12,088 nucleotides of DNA. Origin: JBAVQS01 sp049694275 (GTDB lineage: Bacteria > Chloroflexota > Anaerolineae > UBA4142 > SHND01). The stretch lies in the NCBI GenBank assembly GCA_049694275.1, contig JBAVQS010000197.1:1-12088 (forward strand), written 5' to 3'. The notes beneath the pieces are model-generated. The model saw only the letters and a program-made list of their open reading frames with translations, made no database searches and was not told the origin of the DNA. This document shows positions 6,263 to 12,088 of the stretch, piece after piece. Numbering within the stretch: the first letter of the stretch is position 1; each line of letters begins with the position of its first letter. Position numbers and translations under genes: made by a program.

Positions 6263-7879
6263 ATGGCGACCAACACCATGACCCCGGACACTGCCAGTCT
6301 TTCGAGCACGCCAGCCGAACGGACCTACCGCCGCCGCATCTGGGCCTGGGCGGCGTATGATGTCGCGGACCATGCCTATTTCACCACCTTCGCCTCGGCC
6401 TTTTTTCCGCAATACTTTGTCGCCATCGCCTGGGCCGCCTTTGTGGCCGGGCCCGGCGGCGTAGTCTTTTCCGAGGCGCAAGCCCGTGACATTGCATCGA
6501 ACAACTATGCCTTTGCCACCTCCCTCGCCCTCTTGCTCGCCGCCCTCATCGCGCCCATCCTGGGGACCTACGCCGACATTACCGGCCGGCGCAAGCGCCT
6601 CCTCATCGTCATTACCATCCTCGGCGGCATCGTCTCCTCCAGCGCCTTTGTCCTCGTCACCGGCATGTGGGAGCTCGCGCTCGTCATCTATATCATCACC
6701 CAGATCGCCATCAACATGGCGTTCGGCCTCATCAGCAGCCTCCTCCCCCACGTCGCCCGCGCGGACGATGTGAATCGCGTCTCGTCGCTCGGCTATGCGA
6801 TGGGCTATATCGGCGGCGGTATCCTCCTCCTCCTCAACACCATTCTCTTTATCGCCGCCTCCAACAACATGATCCCTTCCATCGACAGCAGCATGGCGGT
6901 CCGCATCGCCTTTTTCACCGTCGGCATCTGGTGGATCGGCTGGATGATTCCCACCGCCCGCGGCGTTCCCGAGCCCCCCGCCACGCCGCTCGCCCACGAC
7001 GCAACCGGCAACGCGATCCGCGACACCTTTACCCGCATCGGCCACACCCTGCGCGACATTCAGCGCTATCGCGAGCTCTTTAAAATGCTCATCGCCTTTT
7101 GGCTCTACAGCGAGGGCATTGGCGCCATCATCCTCCTCGCCAGCGCCTATGGCGCGGCGCTCGGCATCGGCTCCACCATCCTCATCGGCACCCTGCTCAT
7201 GACCCAGTTCGTCGCCTTTCCCTATGCCCTCATCTTTGGCCGCATCGCCGATCCGACCAGCAAATGGCGCAGCATGTTTGTCTCGATGCTCATCTGGACC
7301 GCCGTCACAATCACGCTCTTTGGCATCTACGTGAATCTCACCTCCGCCACCCCGACCGACATTAGCATTGCTACGACATTCGAGTTTCTCGCCGCCGACC
7401 AGCTCCTGGGCCTCTTCCTCTCCTATATCCTCGGACGCCACCTGTTCAAGGGGCTCACCGACTGGCTCGACCCGAAACGCGCCGTCATCCTCGGCCTCAT
7501 CATCTACATCATCATCCCCATCTGGGGATTCTTCCTCAAGACCCAGGCCGAGTTCTTTTTCATCGGCTGGATGGTCGGCACCGTCCAGGGCGGCACGCAG
7601 GCCCTCAGCCGCGCCATCTATGCCGACCTCTCCCCGCGCGCCAAATCGGGCGAGTTCTTTGGGCTCTACGGCCTCAGCGAAAAGTTCGCCGGCATCCTGG
7701 GCCCCCTCCTCTACGGCATCGTCGGCGCAATCACGCTCAACCCGCGCGCCAGCGTCTTTTCGATCTCTATCTTTTTCGTCCTCGGCATCCTCATGCTCCA
7801 GCGAGTGGACGTGAAAAAGGGGACCGAGAGCGCAGAGGCGGAAGAAGCTCAGATCGAGCAACTGCACGCCGCAGACTAA
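6263..7879 (+). CDS. UMF1-family MFS transporter (Atg22-like)
   Basis: This is a 538-residue integral membrane protein with about 11-12 hydrophobic segments. The N-terminal WAWAAYDVADHAYFTTFASA (27-46) matches the W.xYD.A.s.y start of the UMF1 (unknown major facilitator 1) group, related to the yeast vacuolar effluxer Atg22. TYADITGRRKR is the MFS loop 2-3 motif, and VQGGTQALSRAIYADLSP with EFFGLYGLSEKFAGILGPLL (about 437-475) is the strongest family block. Family members are thought to export or move amino acids or other small metabolites, but substrates are mostly undefined. AAGGAG (6252-6257) lies 5 bases before ATG 6263. The last residues are Glu-rich (ESAEAEEAQIEQ), forming a cytoplasmic tail. 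DegV starts 1 bp after the stop, so translation is likely coupled. Confidence 0.88.
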   Translation: MATNTMTPDTASLSSTPAERTYRRRIWAWAAYDVADHAYFTTFASAFFPQYFVAIAWAAFVAGPGGVVFSEAQARDIASNNYAFATSLALLLAALIAPILGTYADITGRRKRLLIVITILGGIVSSSAFVLVTGMWELALVIYIITQIAINMAFGLISSLLPHVARADDVNRVSSLGYAMGYIGGGILLLLNTILFIAASNNMIPSIDSSMAVRIAFFTVGIWWIGWMIPTARGVPEPPATPLAHDATGNAIRDTFTRIGHTLRDIQRYRELFKMLIAFWLYSEGIGAIILLASAYGAALGIGSTILIGTLLMTQFVAFPYALIFGRIADPTSKWRSMFVSMLIWTAVTITLFGIYVNLTSATPTDISIATTFEFLAADQLLGLFLSYILGRHLFKGLTDWLDPKRAVILGLIIYIIIPIWGFFLKTQAEFFFIGWMVGTVQGGTQALSRAIYADLSPRAKSGEFFGLYGLSEKFAGILGPLLYGIVGAITLNPRASVFSISIFFVLGILMLQRVDVKKGTESAEAEEAQIEQLHAAD

Positions 7880-7880
7880 C

Positions 7881-8738
7881 ATGCCAAACGTCGGTATCGT
7901 TGCGGATACAACCGCCAGCATCCCGGAAGAGCTCGCCCGCGAGCTCCAGATCGAGCTTGTCCCCTACTATGTCGTCTACGACGGCAAGAGCTGGCGCGAC
8001 ATGGTGGACCTGCATCCCGACGCGTTCGCCGAATACCTCGGCCGCGCAACCACCCTCCCGACCACCGCCTGCCCCAGTTCCGGCGATTACCTGGACGCCT
8101 TCAAGCGCCTGGCGGAACGGACCCGCGACATCGTCGCCCTCACCATGACCGGCAAAGGGAGCGGCGGCTATGCCTCAGCCCAGATCGCCGTCGACACCCT
8201 CCGCGCCGAAATGCCGCACGTCAACATCCAGCTCGTCGATACGCTTCAGGCCGCCATGTGCTACGGCTGGGCCGTCATTGCCGCCGCGCGCAGCGCCCTC
8301 CAGGGCCTCACGCTCGACCGCGTCGTCGAGCACGCCCGGCAGACCGCCCAGCAGGCCATGATGCTCGAAACCGCCGACACCCTCCGGTATCTCTACATGG
8401 GCGGGCGCATCGGCCGCGCCCAGCACCTCGCCGGCTCCCTCCTCAACATCAAGCCCCTCATCGGCATGCAGGACGGCGTCATCGTCGCCCTCGGCGTGGC
8501 GCGTGGCCGGCCCAGAGCCTACGCCCGCATGGCCGAGCTCGCCCAGGAGCGTTTTGGCGCAGGGACCCCCATCCGCCTCGCTCTCACCCACTGCGCCGCG
8601 CTCAAGGAACTGGAACTGCTCAAAAGCGAAATGCTCAAGCGCTTTACCTGCGCCGAACTGCTCGTCACCGCGCTCTCGCCCGTCCTCGCCGTCCACTCCG
8701 GCCCCGGCACCGTCGGCATGTGTATCGTGCCCGCGTGA
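7881..8738 (+). CDS. DegV-family fatty-acid-binding protein
   Basis: This 285-residue DegV protein is of the FakB-like family that holds a fatty acid in a buried pocket, in characterised cases presenting it to the kinase FakA for phosphorylation. VGIVADTTASIPEEL (4-18), PTTACPSSGDY (60-70), ETADTLRYLYMGGRIGRAQ (163-181) with LLNIKPLIG, and SPVLAVHSGPGTVG (266-279) match the family in order. The second loop reads LTMTGKGSGGYASA (88-101) where many members have a 'Ss.lSGTy.sA' pattern, so the carboxylate-binding details may differ. The start codon lies 1 bp after the transporter stop with no independent promoter. No FakA-like kinase is in the window. The fatty-acid role follows from family knowledge and has not been shown for this protein. 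Confidence 0.88.
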   Translation: MPNVGIVADTTASIPEELARELQIELVPYYVVYDGKSWRDMVDLHPDAFAEYLGRATTLPTTACPSSGDYLDAFKRLAERTRDIVALTMTGKGSGGYASAQIAVDTLRAEMPHVNIQLVDTLQAAMCYGWAVIAAARSALQGLTLDRVVEHARQTAQQAMMLETADTLRYLYMGGRIGRAQHLAGSLLNIKPLIGMQDGVIVALGVARGRPRAYARMAELAQERFGAGTPIRLALTHCAALKELELLKSEMLKRFTCAELLVTALSPVLAVHSGPGTVGMCIVPA

Positions 8739-8753
8739 GGAGGAACAAATCAA

Positions 8754-9581
8754 ATGTCAGACCTGAAAACCCTTCAAGCCGCGCTCGACCAGTACGTCCG
8801 CCTCACCCACTTCCCCACCGCCATCAAAATGCTCAAACAGGGTGACCCGCTCCCCCCCAAAGCCAAGCGCCCCCAACAGGACCTGGGCGAACAGCTCGCC
8901 ATCTGTCAGGGCTTCGCCTTTGCCCGGCGCTACGGCTGGACCATCGCCATCGGCCGTGAAGACATCTCCTGCCCCCTTGCCCGCATCGTCTGGGGTTTCG
9001 AGCCCATGCTCGACTATTACCTGAACGGCATGACCTGCGCCGGGTTCTACACCGAGACCCCCGCCGCCGGCGCCGTCAGCGAGTCCGAAGTCGCCCGGTT
9101 CGCGCCCGGCGAATACGCCTACGTCCTCATCGCCCCCCTCCCGCGCGCCGATTTCGACCCCGATGTCGTCCTCCTCTATGGCAACTCCGCCCAGGTCATG
9201 CGCCTCGTCACCGCCGCCCTCTGGAAACGCGGCGGGCGCATCCACTCCTCCTTCTCCGGCCGCATCGACTGCTCCGATGAAGTGATCGTCACCCTGCAAA
9301 CGAACGACTACCAGGTCGTCCTCCCCTGCAACGGCGACCGCATCTTTGCCCAGACTCAGGACGACGAAATGGCCTTCACCATCCCCGGCTCGAAAATCGA
9401 CGAACTCATCGAGGGGCTCGCCCAGACCCACAAGAACGGCATCCGCTACCCCATCCCGAACTGGCTCCGCTACACCGGCCGCTTCCCCGACCAGTACACC
9501 AAAATGGAAGCCATGTGGCAAGAGCAAAAAGCCGATCAGCCCTTCGGCCCGCAGGACGCACCCACCGAGGAGCGACAATGA
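8754..9581 (+). CDS. DUF169 (COG2043) family protein
   Basis: This 275-residue soluble protein is of the DUF169 family, whose function is not established to my knowledge. Family-type blocks are PTAIKML (21-27), AICQGFAFARRYGW (49-62), EDISCPLARIVWGFE (69-83), MTCAGFYTE (93-101), DVVLLYGNSAQVMRL (137-151), FSGRIDCSDEV (167-177) and VVLPCNGDRIFA (188-199). Five cysteines (51, 73, 95, 173, 192) sit within these conserved blocks. Metal or Fe-S binding, or thiol chemistry, is a possible inference. A strong GAGGAGG (8737-8743) precedes ATG 8754. It is the last surviving gene of the six-gene run. Its own stop overlaps a further ATG (ATGA at 9578-9581) that leads only to a 10-codon frame. Confidence 0.85.
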   Translation: MSDLKTLQAALDQYVRLTHFPTAIKMLKQGDPLPPKAKRPQQDLGEQLAICQGFAFARRYGWTIAIGREDISCPLARIVWGFEPMLDYYLNGMTCAGFYTETPAAGAVSESEVARFAPGEYAYVLIAPLPRADFDPDVVLLYGNSAQVMRLVTAALWKRGGRIHSSFSGRIDCSDEVIVTLQTNDYQVVLPCNGDRIFAQTQDDEMAFTIPGSKIDELIEGLAQTHKNGIRYPIPNWLRYTGRFPDQYTKMEAMWQEQKADQPFGPQDAPTEERQ

Positions 9582-9610
9582 GCACACCTCGCGCCTCACC
9601 GTCATTCTGA
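9578..9610 (+). other. Aborted translation-coupled start: 10-codon frame after DUF169
   Basis: ATG at 9578 overlaps the DUF169 stop as ATGA, and GAGGAG (9567-9572) lies 5 bases before it, a nearly ideal coupled start. The frame runs only 10 codons (MSTPRASPSF) and stops at 9608-9610 inside the first intergenic repeat. It may be the remnant of a seventh operon gene interrupted by repeat insertion, or chance, since GAGGAG also encodes Glu-Glu of DUF169. Confidence 0.3.
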
Positions 9611-9715
9611 ACGCAGTGAAGAATCTCGCTCCCCTGCCGTTCTGTCATTCTGAACGCAGTGAAGAATCTCGCCCCCGCGCCTCACTGTCATTCTGAACGT
9701 AGTGAAGAATCTCGC
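9587..9715. repeat. Three 43-bp tandem units each with a 29-bp conserved core
   Basis: The cores at 9601-9629, 9644-9672 and 9687-9715 start GTCATTCTGAACG and end GAAGAATCTCGC. The first two are identical and the third differs by one base (C to T). The starts are exactly 43 bp apart. The 14-bp segments before cores 1 and 3 match at 12 of 14 positions, while that before core 2 differs. Each core is an imperfect palindrome (ATTCT/AGAAT arms). From memory, very similar GTCATTCTGAgCg-type repeats are scattered in many Chloroflexota and other environmental genomes. The spacers are far too short for CRISPR. Confidence 0.85.
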
Positions 9716-9764
9716 TAACGCAAACCGAATCTGGCGCTTGCGAAGAATCACCCGCCCACCTCCA

Positions 9765-9805
9765 GGGATTGCAAATCCCCGTCTGAATCCATAGGACGGC
9801 CTATG
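9765..9805. repeat. Pair of small palindromes
   Basis: GGGATT (9765-9770) and AATCCC (9774-9779) form a 6-bp palindrome around GCA. CATAGG (9790-9795) and CCTATG (9800-9805) form a second around ACGG. An alternative arm pair, ACGGC (9796-9800) with GCCGT (9807-9811), overlaps the second. The GGGATTgcAAATCCC type is, from memory, a common dispersed palindrome core. There is no T-tract, so they are not convincing terminators. Confidence 0.5.
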
Positions 9806-9855
9806 AGCCGTAAAGCGGGGCTGGCTGAAAAAAGGGCCGCAGCCGGAGATTGAAC

Positions 9856-9882
9856 CGCCAAGCGCGCCAAGCACGCCAAGAA
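9856..9882. repeat. Three 9-bp tandem repeats (CGCCAAGnn)
   Basis: CGCCAAG occurs at 9856-9862, 9865-9871 and 9874-9880 with an exact 9-bp period, followed by an A-run (AAAAAA). Runs of this 'aCCGCcAAGgCGCcAAG' type recur between genes of many environmental bacteria. Function is unknown. It may be slippage-prone or a trace of an old dispersed element. Confidence 0.6.
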
Positions 9883-9924
9883 AAAATAGGGAACCCATTC
9901 TCCCTGTCTACTTGCCCCCGACTA

Positions 9925-9952
9925 TTGCACAATCCCCCTGTGCGCGTATAAT
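9925..9952 (+). promoter_or_regulatory. Sigma70-type promoter with consensus TATAAT
   Basis: TTGCAC (9925-9930) and a perfect TATAAT (9947-9952) are spaced by 16 bp. The predicted start is near 9959. It faces the structured leader and the TPR-HExxH gene, and I find no better promoter between it and the start codon at 10127. The mRNA would then have a 5' leader of about 168 nt. Confidence 0.7.
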
Positions 9953-9958
9953 CAAAGA

Positions 9959-10111
9959 CAACAAACGTCCGCTCGGTTGTCGCATTGGCGGGGCATAGCT
10001 CGAATGGTTGCGGCGACCGAGGTCCCACGCGCGTATCCCACTTGTGATTGCACTGCAAGTGCGATTATTCGCACGCGCGGGTCAAGGACCGGCGCGGGAT
10101 TTTTTATTTTT
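9959..10111 (+). ncRNA. Structured leader or small RNA upstream of the TPR-HExxH gene
   Basis: Three stems can be drawn by eye. Stem A: CTCGGTTGTCGC (9972-9983) with GCGGCGACCGAG (10010-10021), 12 continuous pairs including two G-U, closing a 26-nt loop. Stem B: 10024-10034 with 10071-10081, nine pairs and two mismatches. Stem C, inside B: ATTGCACT (10047-10054) with AGTGCGAT (10058-10065), eight pairs on a GCA triloop. A T-tract (10100-10105 and 10107-10111) ends the region. GCGCGGG occurs twice (10075-10081, 10092-10098), so the strand CCCACGC (10024-10030) can pair with either. The second choice places a hairpin directly before the T-tract, like a terminator. This could be a free small RNA or an attenuator for the downstream gene. 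I recognise no known RNA family. Confidence 0.5.
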
Positions 10112-10126
10112 AGTCGAGAGGGTTAG

Positions 10127-12088
10127 ATGGCAGCAGCAATAATTCTCCTGAAAGACATCGTGATTGACCCGGAACACCCGATTGATCTTACAGCGCTTCC
10201 TCCCGAAGAGGCCATTCGCCTCATCAAGGAATCATTTGGCTTTCTTTCGACGACAATCGATGTCACCCTTGCTGATGGGTTTGTGACGATCAAATTCCTT
10301 GACCCCAAAGAGAGTGAGATCGCTGAAGCGGAAAAATGGTACAAGCAAGCCTTGAGAAACGCCAAGGAGGGCGATTACACGCGAGCAGTCCGGCTGTTCG
10401 AGCGTGTCGTCGAGCGTGTGCCCAATCATGTTGATGCGCGACGAAATCTGGCGATGGCCTATTTGGAGATGGGTAACCTTGATGAGGCCGAGCGCCGCAT
10501 CATTGAAACTCTCAAACTCGATCCGAAAGACGCGTGGAGTTATATTCTGCTGGGCAATATATACTCGAAACACAGGAACGAATTCGTGCGGGCCGAAAAG
10601 TGGTATCAACGCGCTTATGAATTGAACCCGAACGATGCTATTCTGTTGACCAACTATGGCGCACTCATGCTAGAGCGCGGTAACCGCGAGCAGGCTGAAG
10701 AGTTCTTCGATCAGGCCATCGAGGCAGACCCCAAGTGGCCGCATAGCTATTATGCCCTGGGCCTCCTGAGCTACCAGAATGACAAGTTTGAACGGGCGAT
10801 AGATGTCATCGATCGGCAATTCAAGGATGCCAAGACGGTAGATGTCCGTAGCAGCCCGGTCTTTGCCGAGTCGCAACAGCTATACTTGCATGCGAACCTC
10901 AAACTGGCCATGCGCGATCATGACATGATGGTGCAGTACATCGAAAGCCAAACGCAGGCTGTCGAGGCTCTTACCGGCTATCCCATTAGCATTAAAGAGG
11001 ATCCGACGGTCACTGAGACGGCGGCTGTCAGCGAGATGGCATGGCGGCGCCGGCGCAAGGAACATATCATTCGCTATCACCCTATAGCGCCCGAGATCCT
11101 CCCCCACCTCCTTGCGCACGAGCTGATGCACATCCGGCTGGACTATGCGACGCGTCAGGCCGGCCGGGGCCGGAACTTTGCGACGACCGCCCAACAGCGG
11201 GAGCGCGCCATTCGCTCGATCTCCGACCATGTGGACAAGCTAAAGGAAAAGGGCCTTTCTGATGATAAGGTAGAAAAATACATCCTCATGCTTGTCCGCG
11301 GCCTCGCCAACCAACTCTATAACATACCCCTCGACCTGCTGATCGAGCACCACGTATACCGGGAGAATGTTCCGATCCGACCGAGTCAGTTCATATGGTT
11401 CTATCAAGACCAGACTAACATCGTCAAAGCGGTGACGGACAAGGGCATCCGGCAGATGTCCCCGCCGCGCATCTACCGCGCCAGCATCACAATCAATGCG
11501 GTCTATGCCCTCTTCGTCGATTCACTCTACGGCGGCAAGACCACCTACGCGGCGCCCTACAAGAACACAGAGTTCTGGACAACCGCGCAGCGCCTGTTTG
11601 ACCGCTGGGAAACGATGCGTGACTCGTACAAGCCGGGCGACGAGCATGACCTGGTTGACGAGTTCGCGCACATCCTGAAGCTCGAAGACTGGTATGAATG
11701 GCAAACGGATGACGGCGAGAACATGCCGGCGCTGCCCGAGCCACCGGCCGAAGCCCCCGGCCCTGCCCCGCAGGGCACGTCCAACCCGGAGCTCTTGAAG
11801 CAAAAAACACCTGCGAGCATCATGTATCTGCTCAGCGCCCTGAAGCGCTTTGACGAGCTGACCCCGGACAGGGTCCAGCAGATCGGCTTCGAGATCGCCG
11901 TGATCGGCCAGGAGGGCATCGACTATGCCGATTCCGACAAGAAATACCACCTGAACTCCATTCCCGGCGAGGCATTCAGCGGCCTTCAGCTACTCTGCAT
12001 GATGTTCGTGGCCTTCAAGCGCATCGACCCAACCGTTGACCAGCACCTTGACCTTGAAGAGCCTTACCAGATTGCCTTACAAATGCAC
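10127..12088 (+). CDS. TPR-array protein with central HExxH zinc-protease motif (3' end beyond the window)
   Basis: The frame stays open for 654 codons from ATG 10127 to the window edge; GAGAGG (10116-10121) lies 5 bases before the ATG. Residues 1-60 look like a small separate domain. About 64-235 form four to five tetratricopeptide repeats (for example GDYTRAVRLFERVVERVPNH, GNLDEAERRIIETLKLDP, GNREQAEEFFDQAIEADP). HELMH at 331-335, in a hydrophobic helix (PHLLAHELMHIRL), is the HExxH zinc motif, and Glu407 in NIPLDLLIEHHVYRE is a candidate third ligand, as in gluzincins. About 535-550 is a Pro-rich linker, followed by a helical region that runs off the edge. No signal peptide or membrane segment is visible, so it appears cytoplasmic. 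Protease activity is inferred from the motif alone, and I do not recognise the full architecture. Codon use is less GC-rich than in the preceding operon. Confidence 0.85.
   Translation, partial: MAAAIILLKDIVIDPEHPIDLTALPPEEAIRLIKESFGFLSTTIDVTLADGFVTIKFLDPKESEIAEAEKWYKQALRNAKEGDYTRAVRLFERVVERVPNHVDARRNLAMAYLEMGNLDEAERRIIETLKLDPKDAWSYILLGNIYSKHRNEFVRAEKWYQRAYELNPNDAILLTNYGALMLERGNREQAEEFFDQAIEADPKWPHSYYALGLLSYQNDKFERAIDVIDRQFKDAKTVDVRSSPVFAESQQLYLHANLKLAMRDHDMMVQYIESQTQAVEALTGYPISIKEDPTVTETAAVSEMAWRRRRKEHIIRYHPIAPEILPHLLAHELMHIRLDYATRQAGRGRNFATTAQQRERAIRSISDHVDKLKEKGLSDDKVEKYILMLVRGLANQLYNIPLDLLIEHHVYRENVPIRPSQFIWFYQDQTNIVKAVTDKGIRQMSPPRIYRASITINAVYALFVDSLYGGKTTYAAPYKNTEFWTTAQRLFDRWETMRDSYKPGDEHDLVDEFAHILKLEDWYEWQTDDGENMPALPEPPAEAPGPAPQGTSNPELLKQKTPASIMYLLSALKRFDELTPDRVQQIGFEIAVIGQEGIDYADSDKKYHLNSIPGEAFSGLQLLCMMFVAFKRIDPTVDQHLDLEEPYQIALQMH

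Noticed and set aside
6071..7921. 616-codon antisense frame opposite the transporter
   Set aside because: It is rich in Asp, Glu, Gly and Ala with no domain pattern, as expected opposite a gene with C-ending codons. The sense strand is a clear UMF1 transporter.
8757..9605. 282-codon antisense frame opposite DUF169
   Set aside because: Its Gly/Asp/Val-rich composition is a codon-bias artefact, and it runs into the intergenic repeats.
9587..9715. CRISPR array
   Set aside because: The repeat length (29 bp) is suggestive, but the spacers are only 14 bp, two of the flanking segments are near-identical, and there are no cas genes.
9819..9844. Intrinsic terminator of the lyase operon (GGCTG/CAGCC hairpin)
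   Set aside because: There are only five pairs with a long loop and no T-tract after it. I see no convincing terminator between 9582 and 9924.
9987..10060. tRNA or tRNA-like domain of a tmRNA
   Set aside because: GGCGGGG...TAGCTCGAATGGTTG recalls a tRNA 5' half, but no matching D stem, anticodon arm, T arm or acceptor 3' strand can be drawn. The same bases form the 12-bp stem A instead.

Overview
The window is high-GC bacterial DNA with dense, same-strand genes, short intergenic gaps and sigma70-type promoters. Strong C-ending codon bias creates many long spurious antisense frames. The gene set (an agmatinase-like ureohydrolase, an extended SDR epimerase, a YfiT-like DinB protein, a eukaryote-like sphingosine-1-phosphate lyase, a UMF1 transporter, DegV and DUF169) together with the dispersed intergenic repeats would suit a Chloroflexota (Anaerolineae-like) genome. 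That taxonomic reading is inference from gene content and style; there is no rRNA or other marker here.

Layout. (1) Positions 1-116 hold the C-terminal tail of an IS66-type transposase. (2) Positions 136-260 carry a promoter followed about 60 bp later by an intrinsic terminator with no credible gene between them: a candidate small RNA. (3) Positions 285-3276 form a three-gene operon. An extended -10 promoter sits almost on the start codon, so the mRNA is probably leaderless. It is followed by the ureohydrolase, a membrane-anchored protein with three copies of an unrecognised small repeat, and an NAD-dependent sugar-nucleotide epimerase, then a perfect 15-bp hairpin. (4) Positions 3324-9581 form a six-gene operon with gaps of 1-19 bp: DinB/YfiT-like protein, sphingosine-1-phosphate lyase, SAM methyltransferase, UMF1-family MFS transporter, DegV fatty-acid-binding protein and DUF169 protein. 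(5) Positions 9582-10126 are a 545-bp non-coding stretch. It holds an aborted, translation-coupled start codon, three 43-bp tandem units, small palindromes and 9-bp repeats, then a TATAAT promoter and a highly structured leader or ncRNA ending in a T-tract. (6) From 10127 to the window edge runs an open frame of at least 654 codons: a TPR-array protein with a central HELMH zinc-protease motif, incomplete at its C-terminus.

How the genes may work together. The second operon has a possible lipid theme. The lyase would split phosphorylated long-chain bases into a fatty aldehyde and phosphoethanolamine, and DegV (FakB-like) proteins bind fatty acids. The methyltransferase, UMF1 carrier and DUF169 protein have no obvious place in such a route, and no aldehyde dehydrogenase, fatty-acid kinase or sphingolipid-synthesis gene is visible, so this link is a hypothesis. 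The items most worth a second look are the lyase and its operon, the TPR-HExxH protein with its structured leader, the promoter-terminator pair at 136-260, and the repeat protein at 1142-2209.
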